The notes under the pieces were generated by a model, which did no database searches, was not told the origin of the DNA, and was given only the letters and a program-made list of their open reading frames with translations. Shown piece after piece: positions 22,901 through 33,571 of a stretch of 64,000 nucleotides of DNA. Source of the stretch: Sporothrix humicola (Eukaryota; Ascomycota; Sordariomycetes; Ophiostomatales; Ophiostomataceae); the NCBI GenBank assembly GCA_021396245.1, contig WNYE01000050.1:62001-126000 (forward strand), given 5' to 3'. The position numbers and the translations under genes were made by a program. Position 1 is the first letter of the stretch. Every line of letters begins with the position of its first letter.

Positions 22901-25241
22901 GCCAGAACAAACGCAAACGCGGCCGCCTCCCGTGCCTACTACCTCGTATAACGACGACCTCTACTACGACCAGGGCCTGGCCGACGAGCTTGATTTCGGC
23001 CAGCCAGAGTCGTCTGGTGCCGCCTTTGACGAGTCCATCTTTGACATTGACGACACCGACCAGTACGGACGACCCATCCCGGGTGCCTTTGCCGCCGCCC
23101 AGGCAGCTCAGCGCGCTGCCATGGCCGCCGCAATCGAGGCTGCATCGGGCTCCGTCCGGCGTGAGTCTGATGTCCCGTCGTCGGAAATGTCAGACAAGTC
23201 TCAGGGTGCAGAGTCGACTGCCCATACTTCCATGAGCGTTGCCGGCATGACCTACGGCAGCAGACACGGCCACGGCCCGACATCTTCCATGCAGAGCGAC
23301 AATCTGAGCACGGCATCGCCGTCTGTCCCCATGTTATCGTCACAGTTTGCACCAGCCCGCAAGAACGAGGATTCGTTGACGGCACTCCGCCGTCAGCTGC
23401 CACCGATCATGACGGATGCTGAGCGCGTGGACGCATACCAGGCTGCCCTTGCCGCCGCTGCTTATAAGGCTGCTGCGTCGGGCAAGTTCCGCCGTGACTC
23501 TTCGTCCACTCGCTTGTCACCCGAGCCGACCAGCTCGCCGCCGACATTCGACATGGATGATATCCGGGGTACGGGTCTGGGCCTGCAAGGTCTCAGCCTT
23601 GGTGCCGATGGCGAAGTTATCGAGGCATCGTCGCCTGTCGCTACGGCTGCCCAGGTCCTGGCGTCGGATGGTGTTAGCGCGTCAAACGTGCCTGGCTCTG
23701 CTGCTCACCTGGCCTATGCCTTTACGAGCGAACGCGACCTGGACTACCAGTACGACTTTGACGAAGACGACAATGACGCATTCACACAGGACATGGACGA
23801 CTACGACCTCGACGACGATGCTATTATTGCCGAAGCCAATGCCGAGGCTCTGGCCAACGACATGGACGGGTTTTACGGTCAAGAGTTCAACTTTTATTCG
23901 GCGCCCATCCAGCAGTCCTCGCGAAGCAACAGCCACAATAACGGCGGCAACGGAGACAAGGACCAGGTCCAGTTTGCCAACGGCGGCTACTTTATCCCCG
24001 CCGGAGTCGGCCGCACTATTTCGGGCCGTGTCGTCTCGCGTGAGCCCAATCTGACACCAATTACAGAACGCTCCGAGTACTCGAACAGAAACAGCGTCAT
24101 GTCGCTTGCCGTCCCGCCGTATGGAAGCAGCAGCGAGCTCCGGTCGCCTGGCCTAGCCCAATTGGCACTGCTGGCCGAAGGTGACAACAGCGACCTGAGC
24201 CTGTCGGCTCTCCTGCGTCTGAGGAGCCGTACCTTTGGTGGCGGCAGCAGTGTCAACTCGAGCCGCGAGGGCAGTCCCATGCTCATGTCCGGCGGCGGGC
24301 CGTACTCGAGCTTTGCGGCTGACCAGCGCGACCGCGGCGACCGAGAGAACGCCTCGTCGCCCTTTGCCGGGCCAACCCCGTCTCAGCTGCAGCTGCTGCA
24401 GAAGCAGTATCCGCTGCCGGCCCAGTATCACCACCGCATGGCTTCTGGCGGCACAAGCTTCTCGCCGCGTGGTGCAGCCAGCAGTGACGTCAACTCGGAC
24501 AACGGAAGTGATGGCGGCGGCAGTCCTACACTGACAAGCCTGCAGCCTGTCCCAGGCCCTTCGTACGCTGGCAACAACATGCTGCCCTTGCCGACATCGC
24601 CCATCCCGCCGGCTATCAGCAGCGGTGGCAGTAGCTGTCCACCTGTTCTCGAGGAGGAGGACGAAACAGTGCCCGAGGTTGATGTCGACGGCGAGGCCGT
24701 CCCGTCAGAGAACGCTTACACGCCCGGCGGCGTCAGCGGCATCAGCTCGGCCTCCGAGTCGGTGCTATGGATGCGCAGTCCCGTCCAACGCAACGGCAGC
24801 ACGCAGAGCAACAATACAAACACAAATACGAACACCGGAGGTGACCACGTCCTCCCTGTTGCCCAGCGCCAGCAGCTCCGCCAGAAACAGCTGCGCGATT
24901 TCGAGGTCCAGGACCTCGAGCAGCAGATCCAGGTCAAGGCGCGCGAGACAGAGCAGATGCAGAAGCAGCTGGAACTGCTGCGGCAGCAACAGTTATTGCA
25001 AGAAACATCTCCGGTGTCGCCTGCCCGTGGCCCACCCCCGCCGATCCCGCCCATGTCGTCGCGCCGCCCTGGCCGCGGCGTCAAGAGCCACCGCCACAAG
25101 GGCTCGTCCGACAGCATCTCGTACGTCAAGGAAGAAGAGGCCGAGAGCGGCGAGAGCCGGTGGGTGATGGAGCGGCGGCGGCTAGACGAGTCTGGCGAGG
25201 TGGAGCTTCTCGAGCGGGAGGTCGTGACGCAGCCGATCTAG
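19995..25241 (+). CDS. large low-complexity conserved fungal protein, unknown function
   Basis: A single-exon gene of 1748 residues; I do not recognise a named family. The first ~650 residues are Ser/Ala/Pro/Asn-rich with poly-Ala runs and a basic patch (KKSLPFLRKNPVSTLLGRRK). Around residues 655-720 is a compact, conserved-looking segment (LPKHMKSTSSRFSFMIGSASEEKMLEERHRQK ... DYDAMMDDDGLEERIPGVNADDDEYG), followed by strongly acidic stretches to about 810 and again near 1250-1290. Two Ala-rich helices (near residues 1030-1055 and 1135-1165) and a Gln/Glu-rich coiled coil at about 1622-1672 (DLEQQIQVKARETEQMQKQLELL) precede the basic C-terminus. It is likely a scaffold or polarity/septation-type protein, but that is inference from composition only. 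The ATG at 19995 is the first in frame and is followed at once by strong coding bias. Confidence 0.8.
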   Translation: MFSRFHHRRGPSNSTPTSPIPPGTDQLTAWEAAALQDKQLPHHQVVAQSGDGDDSSTNASSNMAGPAPASTHTAPASSSASPATNMAPSLPPITRVASVMTVSSDVNYDFLADAPAGNSNHNHNHTHNNPPPPGASYSAPSTSLGNRRPPSHPSSHQTTQQPNMHSTPRIYSPPQINEPTLSQPNRSSDSGFIGGLALENLRRQDLSTAAATAAAVNASKRPSSSMSNTAASPTASTMSPPPIYGTPERRMSRSKPPPPPINTNLASRQYLSAQAANGNKDPRSGSKSASSFVTPTDLKSSAAAAAAAAATAANMANEAYNHSSSSIHTTTSSSATSAAAAANARTKKSLPFLRKNPVSTLLGRRKTGAGGSDMAGMSTSNADGPVYVPIRGTRVHDFSAPGPRRVAPPTDAPPATSSTAAAAAMAAIANAGGSPRPNSASSPSKQAPSASALNANTNSATAPGDAASSTPQLRPADTSSAQMSHSAQQPTSSSASYQSSRNSSVTPDATQHYVAPFPKQTPSQQTQSGPSAPERGGPIRMPSQNTLQTLQENRTLSFDEKPLPERPTTSDGSGPSSVSVRTASTSARSRAASADVSSLLRSSPSTGTTRSRNVSLSDDLSPHTNTTDTTGGLPSTSATTPGSVVSASASGPGAMSALPKHMKSTSSRFSFMIGSASEEKMLEERHRQKQAEKKATGDGSSGPRDSRFDDFDEDGYDYDAMMDDDGLEERIPGVNADDDEYGEDDAHLFRQNDDYEEEIPYGGLDDEDDVPTVGLGGLTLSDEPALRIEPEDDDPEGLDPDNDQENFSGFVFQRSNPASSLVSPTSAGVAPTPRDATGRVIGFAVTMDATPDLHPPSSSSLSPLDAHANIDSMMGMKVPGYENNVTSGQDEVEHEERTEAVVDELGIQHSLSFTEQPTDYPDDDHEFNGDDYGAEDDYHEDMAQYDDEHDTAENTVTFQPQTEDRQVASPEQTQTRPPPVPTTSYNDDLYYDQGLADELDFGQPESSGAAFDESIFDIDDTDQYGRPIPGAFAAAQAAQRAAMAAAIEAASGSVRRESDVPSSEMSDKSQGAESTAHTSMSVAGMTYGSRHGHGPTSSMQSDNLSTASPSVPMLSSQFAPARKNEDSLTALRRQLPPIMTDAERVDAYQAALAAAAYKAAASGKFRRDSSSTRLSPEPTSSPPTFDMDDIRGTGLGLQGLSLGADGEVIEASSPVATAAQVLASDGVSASNVPGSAAHLAYAFTSERDLDYQYDFDEDDNDAFTQDMDDYDLDDDAIIAEANAEALANDMDGFYGQEFNFYSAPIQQSSRSNSHNNGGNGDKDQVQFANGGYFIPAGVGRTISGRVVSREPNLTPITERSEYSNRNSVMSLAVPPYGSSSELRSPGLAQLALLAEGDNSDLSLSALLRLRSRTFGGGSSVNSSREGSPMLMSGGGPYSSFAADQRDRGDRENASSPFAGPTPSQLQLLQKQYPLPAQYHHRMASGGTSFSPRGAASSDVNSDNGSDGGGSPTLTSLQPVPGPSYAGNNMLPLPTSPIPPAISSGGSSCPPVLEEEDETVPEVDVDGEAVPSENAYTPGGVSGISSASESVLWMRSPVQRNGSTQSNNTNTNTNTGGDHVLPVAQRQQLRQKQLRDFEVQDLEQQIQVKARETEQMQKQLELLRQQQLLQETSPVSPARGPPPPIPPMSSRRPGRGVKSHRHKGSSDSISYVKEEEAESGESRWVMERRRLDESGEVELLEREVVTQPI

Positions 25242-26214
25242 CCTCCTTCCTACACACAAACATTTTGGTTTTTGGTATATTATTCTTGGTACATTTTTTA
25301 CTACATTTTTGGACTGGGAAGCGGGTGTTTTTATTTTCACTTTTTCTTTCATATTCAGCATTTGGAGCGGTTTTATTTTGGACGGATAATTATTATGGAC
25401 AAGAGTACTGAACTCTAGTGTTCCATCGTTTGGTGTACAAAAGCATTTTTGATTACAATACGGGATCAGCAATTAGACAGGGTAGAATATGGAAGGATCA
25501 GGGACGTGGGACTGATGCAAATTCAGGTGCCTCTCATCCAGGATGGATTTTTTTATTTATTTTGCTTGATACCACTTCAAACTAGCAAGAAAATGTAATG
25601 TTGTTGGACTCGTGTTACCATGAATACGCAACCAGCCACTGAATTCTCAAGTAAACAAAGGATCAGGGACAAGTCAACGTAGCTGCCTGTGCAATAAAAT
25701 ACAGAGATGAAATTACCACTTACGTCTCATAGCCCGGCCACTGCAATTCTTCAGTCTGGTATTTTTACATCAACACGGATTTTCTGTATTCTCCGCGGCC
25801 TCGCCCAGTTCTTTAACCGTAGATGGGCGGGGAAGAACGGCCGAGATGATTGATATATGGGATGAGAGAATTTCGTGGGAGGCTGGGACACGGCCCGCCA
25901 ATATGCAATACCGAGCATCCGTACTATTGTGCACTGGAATTGCTTACTTTGTATGTAGACTCTGAGCTAATCCTTCAGGTCTTTGACTCCCCTTAATCTA
26001 GAGCGTCAATTTGGTGATATTAGCCAAGCCATAGAGTGCATCCCTCGCAACGAAATAGAATCCATCAATCAGGTCATTCATATCAATCACGATGCCATCA
26101 AGAAAGGGTGCATATTTAAGCACAATGTTTCCTCATATTCTGGGTTGCTGGTTCATTCGTATTCCGTAGGCCTTTTATTCGAATATCCAAACCACAGCAT
26201 TGTACATCGACACC
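25242..26214. other. intergenic region
   Basis: About 970 bp holding the AT-rich 3' UTR of the large gene and the promoter of the secreted hydrolase. No gene is seen. Confidence 0.6.
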
Positions 26215-27060
26215 ATGCTCTCGTCAATTCTCACCGTCCTCGGCGTTGCTGCCACCACAGTTCTGGCCCACAACTGCCCCATTGCCGACGTGTCGATTCT
26301 TGCCCACCTCGGCACGTCTGTCGGAAAGGAGGAAGTCCACAATGGCTACAACATGTACATCAGCAAGCCCGAGATGAACGCCACAGCTGCCGTGCTATAC
26401 CTGACCGACGTTTTCGGTATCCAGCTGGCCCAGAACAGATTGTAAGACAACTTCCTCTCGTCGCTAAACTTGAATGTTTACTAACTTTCAAGACTCGCCG
26501 ATTCGTTTGCTCGTGCTGGCTACCTGGTGGTCGCCCCTGACATGTTCAACGGCACCCCTGCGCCCGGCGATATCAACGTCCCCGGCTTCAACACGACCAA
26601 GTTCCTCAACGACCACGGCCCCGAGCAGACCGACCCCATCGTCGCCGCCGGCATTTCGTACATTCGCAGCCTTGGCATCACCCGTATCGGCGCCACCGGT
26701 TACTGCTTCGGTGGCCGCTACGCCTTCCGTGCCGGCAGCAACCTGACTTCCATCCCCGCCGGCCAGGGAGCCAAGGCCGTCTTTGCTGCCCACCCGAGCA
26801 TGTTGTCTGACGAGGAGATCTCGGCCGTGCAGGGCCCCGCGAGCGTCGCCGCTGCCGAGACGGACGCCATGATGCCCGCCTCACGCCGCACCGAAATTAC
26901 CAACCTGCTCCAAAACTCGGGCAAGGAGTACAGCTTTGCCGTGTACGGCGGCACGCAACACGGCTTCGGTGTGCGCGCCAACCTGACAGACACGCGCCAA
27001 AAGTTTGCCAAGGAGGAGGCGTTCCTGCAGGCCGTGCGGTGGTTCACCGTTTGGCTGTAG
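26215..27060 (+). CDS. secreted dienelactone hydrolase family protein
   Basis: An alpha/beta hydrolase of 264 residues from two exons, 26215-26441 and 26493-27060, with branch point TTACTAAC and acceptor AAG. A signal peptide is clear (MLSSILTVLGVAATTVLA, cleavage near residue 18). The family's Cys-Asp-His triad is visible: Cys147 in GYCFGG, Asp200 in AETDAM and His232 in GTQHGF. Family members hydrolyse dienelactones or other small esters; fungal secreted members are mostly uncharacterised. Several N-x-S/T sites (NGT, NTT, NLT) suit a secreted glycoprotein. The start is the ATG giving the signal peptide. It has no obvious operon-like partner. Confidence 0.9.
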
Positions 27061-28310
27061 TCGGACGCAATGGAAGCACAGAAACATGAAAAAGCCAGAG
27101 TCTGGACAGGAGTGAAATGAAGGGTTTCTTGAACCGATCAATACGGGGTGTATTTAAATACTGAGTTGTGTAAGATAAAAAGAAAATGTCACGTCCTCTG
27201 AATTCACGGTAAAAAATTTCGAGCACATCACACAATGAAGAAATGGATGTAAAGATGCTCATTGCATCACTTGATTGTCTACGAATTAATTTTTCATTTA
27301 TTACTTTCATTTTTTTCTTGATGCAAAATGGAAGGAAAAAAAGAAAACCAAAATAGAGCCATTGAGTGTGTAGGCGCAAAGATGTTGATAACAAAATCCT
27401 ACCAGTATTTGCGGCATAATCTAGACCCAGTGAACGGCCTCCGTGCCGCCCACAGCCACGCATCCTTTTCCACCATTCGCCAGATTTCAATTTATCCGCA
27501 CTCAGAGCCAGCAACGGACACCAAAAGAGCTGTCGTAATCCCGCCGCATTATTCTGGAGCTGCTTTACACCTAAATTCGAATGCTTTTTGAGCATGAATG
27601 TCCAAAGTGATCGACAGGAATTGCCTGTTGGAAGGATGTGCGTACATCCCCCACGGACAATGGATGCCCGCTAATACGAGGCTGAAGATTCAATGATTAT
27701 GATGAATTAATTTAATTTCACTGTTGATAAAATCGCTATGAGGAGAGAAAGAGCACAAATACAATTAGGTAAAGATGCCATCATGATGTACCCCCTACGT
27801 AGTTTATCTATCATTAACACCATGTACCATGATATCTCCTAAAATATCTCGGACATTTTGTCCGTTGGAGGGCCAGGGCGTCCGTTAATATCACGATGTC
27901 TTAAATTAATTCTCAGCCTCTAATGATGGACAGAAAAAAGAGTAGACCAATGATGTGCCATCTACCTTACCCAGTAGCATGACGTTGTCCGTGGACATGT
28001 GATGATCTACACCTTTGCATAGATGAACAGATAATACCTACACGGCATAAATCGGGGGTTACCGAAAGTAAAGCTGGGGTAAGCTGTAGATGGAGATCAA
28101 AGCAGCGGAGGGCCTTTGATCAACAGCAAAACGGAGCTCAAAATAGATCTGGAGAGCCTCCATCCATGTATAAATGTCGAGTGATGTCCGTCGTTTGATC
28201 GTGATGTAACCTTTCAATAGCCAAGACAGTTTTACAGCTCAACTGCTCGACGTCAAGACTTCAAAGATATCCACGGCACTCAACATAACATACCCAGATC
28301 TCACATTACA
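27061..28310. other. AT-rich intergenic region
   Basis: About 1.25 kb of AT-rich DNA between two plus-strand genes: the 3' UTR of the hydrolase, then the promoter of the small protein. No gene, tRNA or repeat family is recognised. Confidence 0.6.
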
Positions 28311-28797
28311 ATGGCTGCTCCCATCCCCGTTGCCACTCTCGGCCGTGACGCCAAGGTCTCGGAGGCCGTTCGCGAGCGTCTTCTCCCTGATTATGATGGT
28401 ACACATTCCCCACAGTCTCCAATATGAGTGTTTTTTTTTTTAAAAAGAAGAAAGCACACGCTGACCAACAGTCGTCCATACCTGCCTCGATTTGGCCGCC
28501 GCCGAGGTCGAGCTGCCCGCCCTCTTTGGCGGTAACCTGAACACGGCCAACGCTGCCGGCCTGGGCAGCAACGCCGCCAAGCCGGCCGACCAGCGTGCTG
28601 TGCCTCAGCTCGTCCTGTTTGGCGGCGACATCCCCGACGACGAGGTCAACCGCGTGACGGCCGCCATCCGCGCGCAGGCACCGACCGTGCGGTCCGTCAA
28701 GGTCTCGAAGCTGGACGTGCTCAAGGCCGGCGGCCTGGGCCCCAACCCGGACGTGATTGCCAAGGTGTACCGCAAGAAGATTGCAAAGGACGAGTAG
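28311..28797 (+). CDS. small conserved fungal protein, unknown function
   Basis: 137 residues in two exons, 28311-28398 and 28472-28797; the donor is GTACAC and the acceptor ACAG. The protein is soluble, with no signal peptide or membrane helix. It reads as a compact alpha/beta domain: a hydrophobic strand (RAVPQLVLFGG), a helix with acidic start (IPDDEVNRVTAAIRAQAP), a second strand (TVRSVKVSKLDVLKAGG), then GPNPDVIAKVYRKKIAKDE. I recognise the general pattern from fungal hypothetical proteins but no assigned function. Splicing is supported because exon 2 continues the frame (DVVHTCLDLAAAEVELP). The intron contains an unusual T-run followed by A-run (28431-28447). Confidence 0.75.
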
Positions 28798-30637
28798 GGG
28801 AGGGGAAAGGGAGGAGGGCGTTGTGTGAAGGGAAGCCGAAATCGATGTGGGATTGAAGACCCAAGTAGAACCAACTTGGATGGAAGAAATCAGTGCAGCA
28901 CAATACACGAGACTGAATGAATTCTGTACATCTCTGAATAAGATCGAAGAAATTCGTACAACATTTCACGAACCGGCCCGTTGCTTGCCGTGCTGTTAAT
29001 CTGATGTCTGTGAATGGAAAAAAGGTGACAGCCTATGTCGATCTCCTCGAAGCGACTGGCAATCTCAGCCTTGTAGGCGTTTCTTCACCGTCGGATGGAA
29101 TGCGGGTCCCATACACGCATTATCTGATAACTTTTCACTGTAATCACCATCACCTCGAGTCCTTCTGTCAATTCTTTCTCCCCTTTCCCACCGAACCTGC
29201 CATCGAGTTAGCTTACGCCACAACGCCTCACCCGTCACTGTCTGCCGACATCCATCGTGGGCTTCATTGTCCGCGTCTCCGTGCTTGCGCCACCACGGCA
29301 CAGACTGCCTGCCAAGACATTTCGCCGTGAACGCCACCAGATCTGTGGAGTTTCAATATCGTCAGTGATGTGATTCACAGAAATTCAATCTCGTGAGGCT
29401 GAAACGAACGTGGATGAAGAGAGCACATGGTTATCGCCGGCGGTTCCGTCAGAGGCAGTGCAGCGAGCAACACGTAGCTGTTGGAAAGCCTACCGGCCGA
29501 ACAAGTCGACAAAGACAACGCCAAAACATTCAAAATACGCCAAAATTCAGGGGACAAACGTGAAAAAGTGTCGAAAAGCGACCAAAGTCAACGATGTGGA
29601 CCTGCCCAAACAGCACCCCAAACTGCATCCGGGTAGGGCGGATTCAGCCGCAGATTTAGCGTCGCGAAACCCTGTTTCTGGTCCCTTTGGCGTTTTTTTT
29701 TTCCGCCCTCCATCAACGGTTCTTTGTTTCGCTTCACGCCATTTGCTAACAGTCGTCTTCTGTCCACAAACTGTTAATTTTCGTAGTTTTTTTACTCAAC
29801 GTACGTTCCACCTATGGAAAAAGTGGCATATAAATGTAGGTACAAGTTAATATTCAACAAACAACGTAAACCGTGGTAAACACATTTGAGCGAGGTGAGA
29901 GAATGCTTAAACAAAGAAGCATGGCAACAAACTGTCACATTGAAGGTATTTACAAGTAGAAAAAAAAAAAAAAACGTGGGTAAGGGCATATCTCTTGAGA
30001 TGCAGAGTACGGCTCCGTCTTATGGAGTCTATTAACACCCGATCCCCCAATTGTAGCCTGATCTCGAATATCGTCGGAGCTTTTGTTTGCTTGTGAAGGC
30101 GATGAATGTCCCTGAGATGCCGTTCGACATTGGTAGCCCATAAATGCTTGGCGATGCATCCTTGCAGCTTTGGCCAGTCCATTGTGGTACTCGTTGACTC
30201 CACCTGTTGGAGCTTCCCCATATTTTGCAAGAACGCCTACCGGCTAGCCTTGGACTCGTAGCAATTTCCGCCCATCAACGACTGAGGCCGACTGGCTTTA
30301 ACAAGATCGTATGGGCATGGGCTGAGCCGGGTGGGGTGAGGGGCATCTGTCGTTTTCGTTTCGTGATGGATGAGCTTGGTGGTCGACGGCGTGTGATCCT
30401 GGTGCGTTATCGGGGTCCGGTTTCGAGAGCTGACGTAGGTAGTTTGTCCTTAGCAGTTCTTGGCCTTTCGTTAGCATCGTGACCACAAAAAGTATAAGAA
30501 GAAGGGGTTCCTTACTGAGTTCGTGACGATACTGGTCCAGATTATCATCACTTTCTCATCAACGTCTTTGTCCCTCACCAGACTCAATATACCTGGTTTA
30601 TACCACCCCATCTCCTCGTCTTCCACAAGACATCAAA
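28798..30637. other. intergenic region with a possible short minus-strand coding remnant
   Basis: About 1.84 kb. Most of it shows nothing. On the minus strand between about 30180 and 29977 there is a 69-codon stretch that reads like protein (KHLWATNVERHLRDIHRLHK ... LQLGDRVLIDSIRRS) and then meets a run of 16 A on the plus strand (29960-29974). It may be a decayed gene or transposon fragment or simply chance; it is not called as a gene. Confidence 0.45.
29960..29974. repeat. poly-A homopolymer
   Basis: A run of about 15-16 A on the plus strand (poly-T on the minus strand) in non-coding DNA. If a Pol III transcript existed on the minus strand this would stop it, but no A/B-box pair was found. 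Confidence 0.8.
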
Positions 30638-31625
30638 ATGGCCCGCCTTCCACCTGCCGAGAAGCTGCCCCTGGCGCTTCGCAAGAACAGTAAGTTTCTT
30701 CTCAAGTGCGAGTGAGACAGCGCAGAGTGTGCTAACGAGGACAGTCCGCGACAACTGGGACGAGAAGAAGGCCGACATTGAGAAGCAGATCTCCGAGACG
30801 CTCGGCACTGCTTGGACCATCGACATCAACCCTCTGGCCATCTTCCCCTATGGCACCTCCGACTATGCCAAGGACAACCTGGGCACACTGATCCGCGGCT
30901 ACTCGGAGGGCGCCGCCTACCAGCTCAAGGACTTTGCCCGGCAGTACGGCGCCGATGGTGTCAACGACCTGAACAGCGGCGCCTCGGCTCACGTCCTGAC
31001 CATGGATGTCGACGACAGCGACAAGCCCGTCAGCTACTGCGGCGCCGCCATCAAGGACGGCAAGCTGGTCATCATCTTCAACCCCCAGGCGCTCGGCACA
31101 AACGACTCGGACGCCCTGACGTCGTCCAACCTCGTCAAGGCCTTGGATGCTGTCCCCGCCGAGTCTGCCTCGACGCTCTCGTTTTCGGCTCAGACCGGCA
31201 TCCGCAAGGACTACGAGCCCAAGGTCGCCGACATCCAGGCCAAGATTGCCGAGCAAATTGGCAAGTCGGCCGGCGACGTCACGCTCGTGCCCAATTTTGA
31301 GACGCTGTACTCGAAGCTGAGCGCCAACTCGTCCGGCCTCCAAAGCAACTGGCAGGACCAGCTCGGCAACTTTGTGCTCATGTACTTTGAGGGCGTCGCC
31401 AACCAGCTCGGCTACAGCAAGTTCAAGACGGACGACCTGCTCCAAGAAGGCTTCAACGAGGCCGTCGACAAGGCCACCGTCGAGATGCGCATCGTCGACA
31501 AGCTCAAGTACGCCAGCTACTGCGAGGTCGTCGTCGAGGACGGCAAGCTGTTTGTGCAGACGACGATTGAGCGGTGGGGCGTCAACATCAACGACGCCGC
31601 CGAGAAGATCATTGACCAGCTGTAA
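30638..31625 (+). CDS. two-repeat conserved fungal protein, unknown function
   Basis: 310 residues in two exons, 30638-30689 and 30745-31625 (donor GTAAGT, branch GCTAAC, acceptor ACAG). I do not recognise a named family. The protein consists of two related halves, about residues 18-160 and 171-305. Each begins with a basic/acidic helix (IRDNWDEKKADIEKQISETLG and IRKDYEPKVADIQAKIAEQIG), continues with a 'NLGTLIRGYSEGAAYQL / QLGNFVLMYFEGVANQL' helix, and ends with a 'SYCGAAIKDGKLVI / SYCEVVVEDGKLFV' beta unit. No signal peptide or membrane span is present, so it is cytosolic or nuclear. Codon use is strongly GC-biased, which suits high expression. It is probably an intramolecular duplication of a small alpha/beta domain. 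Confidence 0.8.
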
Positions 31626-33571
31626 GAGCTAGGTGGATCTGGTGTGTATATAGACGTCTTGGAAAATTCTCGGAAAAGAGGATAGGTCGAAGAAGGGAGG
31701 CGGTTGAGCGTCGTTTAGCTTTGTTTGATTATTTCGCTATCCTATGCGAGCTTTCTGAAATATAACCATGTTAGTTTCAATGTTATGATACAGTAAAATA
31801 CTTCTCTGCATCTAGCTTGTGTGTTACAACTTTTGCCGAGACAAACAGCCGTCCTGACTATCGCGAGGTTTGATGTGACAACACTGACCTGTGATCGCCA
31901 CATAGGATTGCCGCGACGAATAGGATTGTTTGAATGCAGACAGGTAGATACATAATCATGGACAGATAACGATACAGTATTCCAAAGAATAGGTCGTGAT
32001 AATCCCTGTCGACGTCTCTTCTGTCATTGTTCTTCGCGATGTCAAACATAAAGAAAGAAAGCAAAACACATGACTAAGCACACGTGATCTCCTACACGTG
32101 ACTTTAACCACAAGTGAGCTCCCACCATGACAAGCAAGTTTATTTTGATTATTTTTACGCGTCTTTTCTACTATTATATTTTATTTTACTCTGCACAGGT
32201 TTCAGATAGTCGTAGCACGGCCACAGTGACCCAAACCAAGCTGCACATAATTTCTACAGCCTGCATTGACGTCAGTGTCAGGTTGGACTGAACAATTGTA
32301 CATATCTGGTTGAGACTTCAATCTGAGGCCATGGCGAAAGAATAGAGGCCACGTTGAATGAAAATTAAGAGCATGCGTGAAAATAGGAGAGTCCACCGCT
32401 CTTTGAATTGTCTACTTTTCTTCACATTGTTGTGACTTTTGTTTTTCTTTTGTTTTCACGCCATTAAGCGAGAACCCCGTAGGCAGAGAAGGGTCTAGAA
32501 CCTAACGCCATCATCTGGGTGCTCTGTGAAAAGAGAAGGGAAGGAGCGACCGAGTAGGGGAAAATCAGGGTCCACCTTTGGGGCCAGCCCTGGACTCGAG
32601 AGATCCGGGGATTTTACTCCACAGAAGCTGCATTGTAGATCATCACAGCCTCGTCGTTGCAAATTGTTTGCCAGTAGGTTGATCTATTTTTCAATGTGGG
32701 ATGTGTTTGTACCTGTAATGTTCGTGATATATGTAGCATTGCTGGAGACTCGGGGAACGGGTAACGGCGTCGAAATAAAAATAAACTTGATCGTAGTCTG
32801 GCAGAAATTTGCTGCTATCCTCACACAAAGGCGTTCCTTCCTATTCTGTCAAAATCGTCACAGAGGCCAACCGCAAAAAGGCCACGCCACCTCTTTTGAT
32901 TTTATTTTTGCCCGCCCTGGCCATTGTAAAAAAGAATTGTGAGACGAGTTTGAAAATAAAGTCTGCGGGTGAATCTGGGCCTGGGGTAGGTGGAGAATAA
33001 AAGCTGGATCATTGAGGAAAAAAGTGTAGCCTTTCTACTCTTTTTTTCACCATCGCTTCAACTTTCTTTTCACCACCCACACTGCCTTTCCTTGCCATTG
33101 CTTTCAGCAGTCTCTCAAGTCTTGCCTCTATTCCTTTCTCATTTATTGTCAACTTCCCTTCAGATCTCTGCCACAGCTCCGGGCTTCTTTCTCTTCCAAT
33201 CCTTTCCCACGAGTCCGGACGCATATATATGTCCTGCCCCTCTGCACATCCTGATCTCTTCCCTCTTTTCTTTTTTCATCTTCATACTTCACATATTTCA
33301 CTCGTCTTCCCTTCTAAGCTTCTCTACATCCATCACCATTCTTGTCTGTCCTTTGCAGTCTGAAGCATCTCGTCGCTTTACTCTTCTTTCTACTCACATT
33401 GCTTTCCCCAAACCATTGCACACATGCAACCGACTCCCATTTTCGCTCGCTGTGTTGTGCATTGGGCCGTCCTTTTTTGTCACCGTCACCGCGAACAGAT
33501 CCTGCACCGACCTGATACTGCTAGCAATTGTGACCTGAAGCCCAATACGAACTAGCTGCCTTTGGACAGCT
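31626..33571. promoter_or_regulatory. intergenic region with long CT-rich promoter/leader
   Basis: About 1.95 kb. The first part is AT-rich 3' UTR-like DNA. From about 33030 to 33450 the plus strand is strongly pyrimidine-rich, typical of the core promoter and leader of a highly transcribed fungal gene, here the Myb-like gene. An open frame through this tract (32990-33538) is a by-product of the composition and is not called. Confidence 0.5.
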
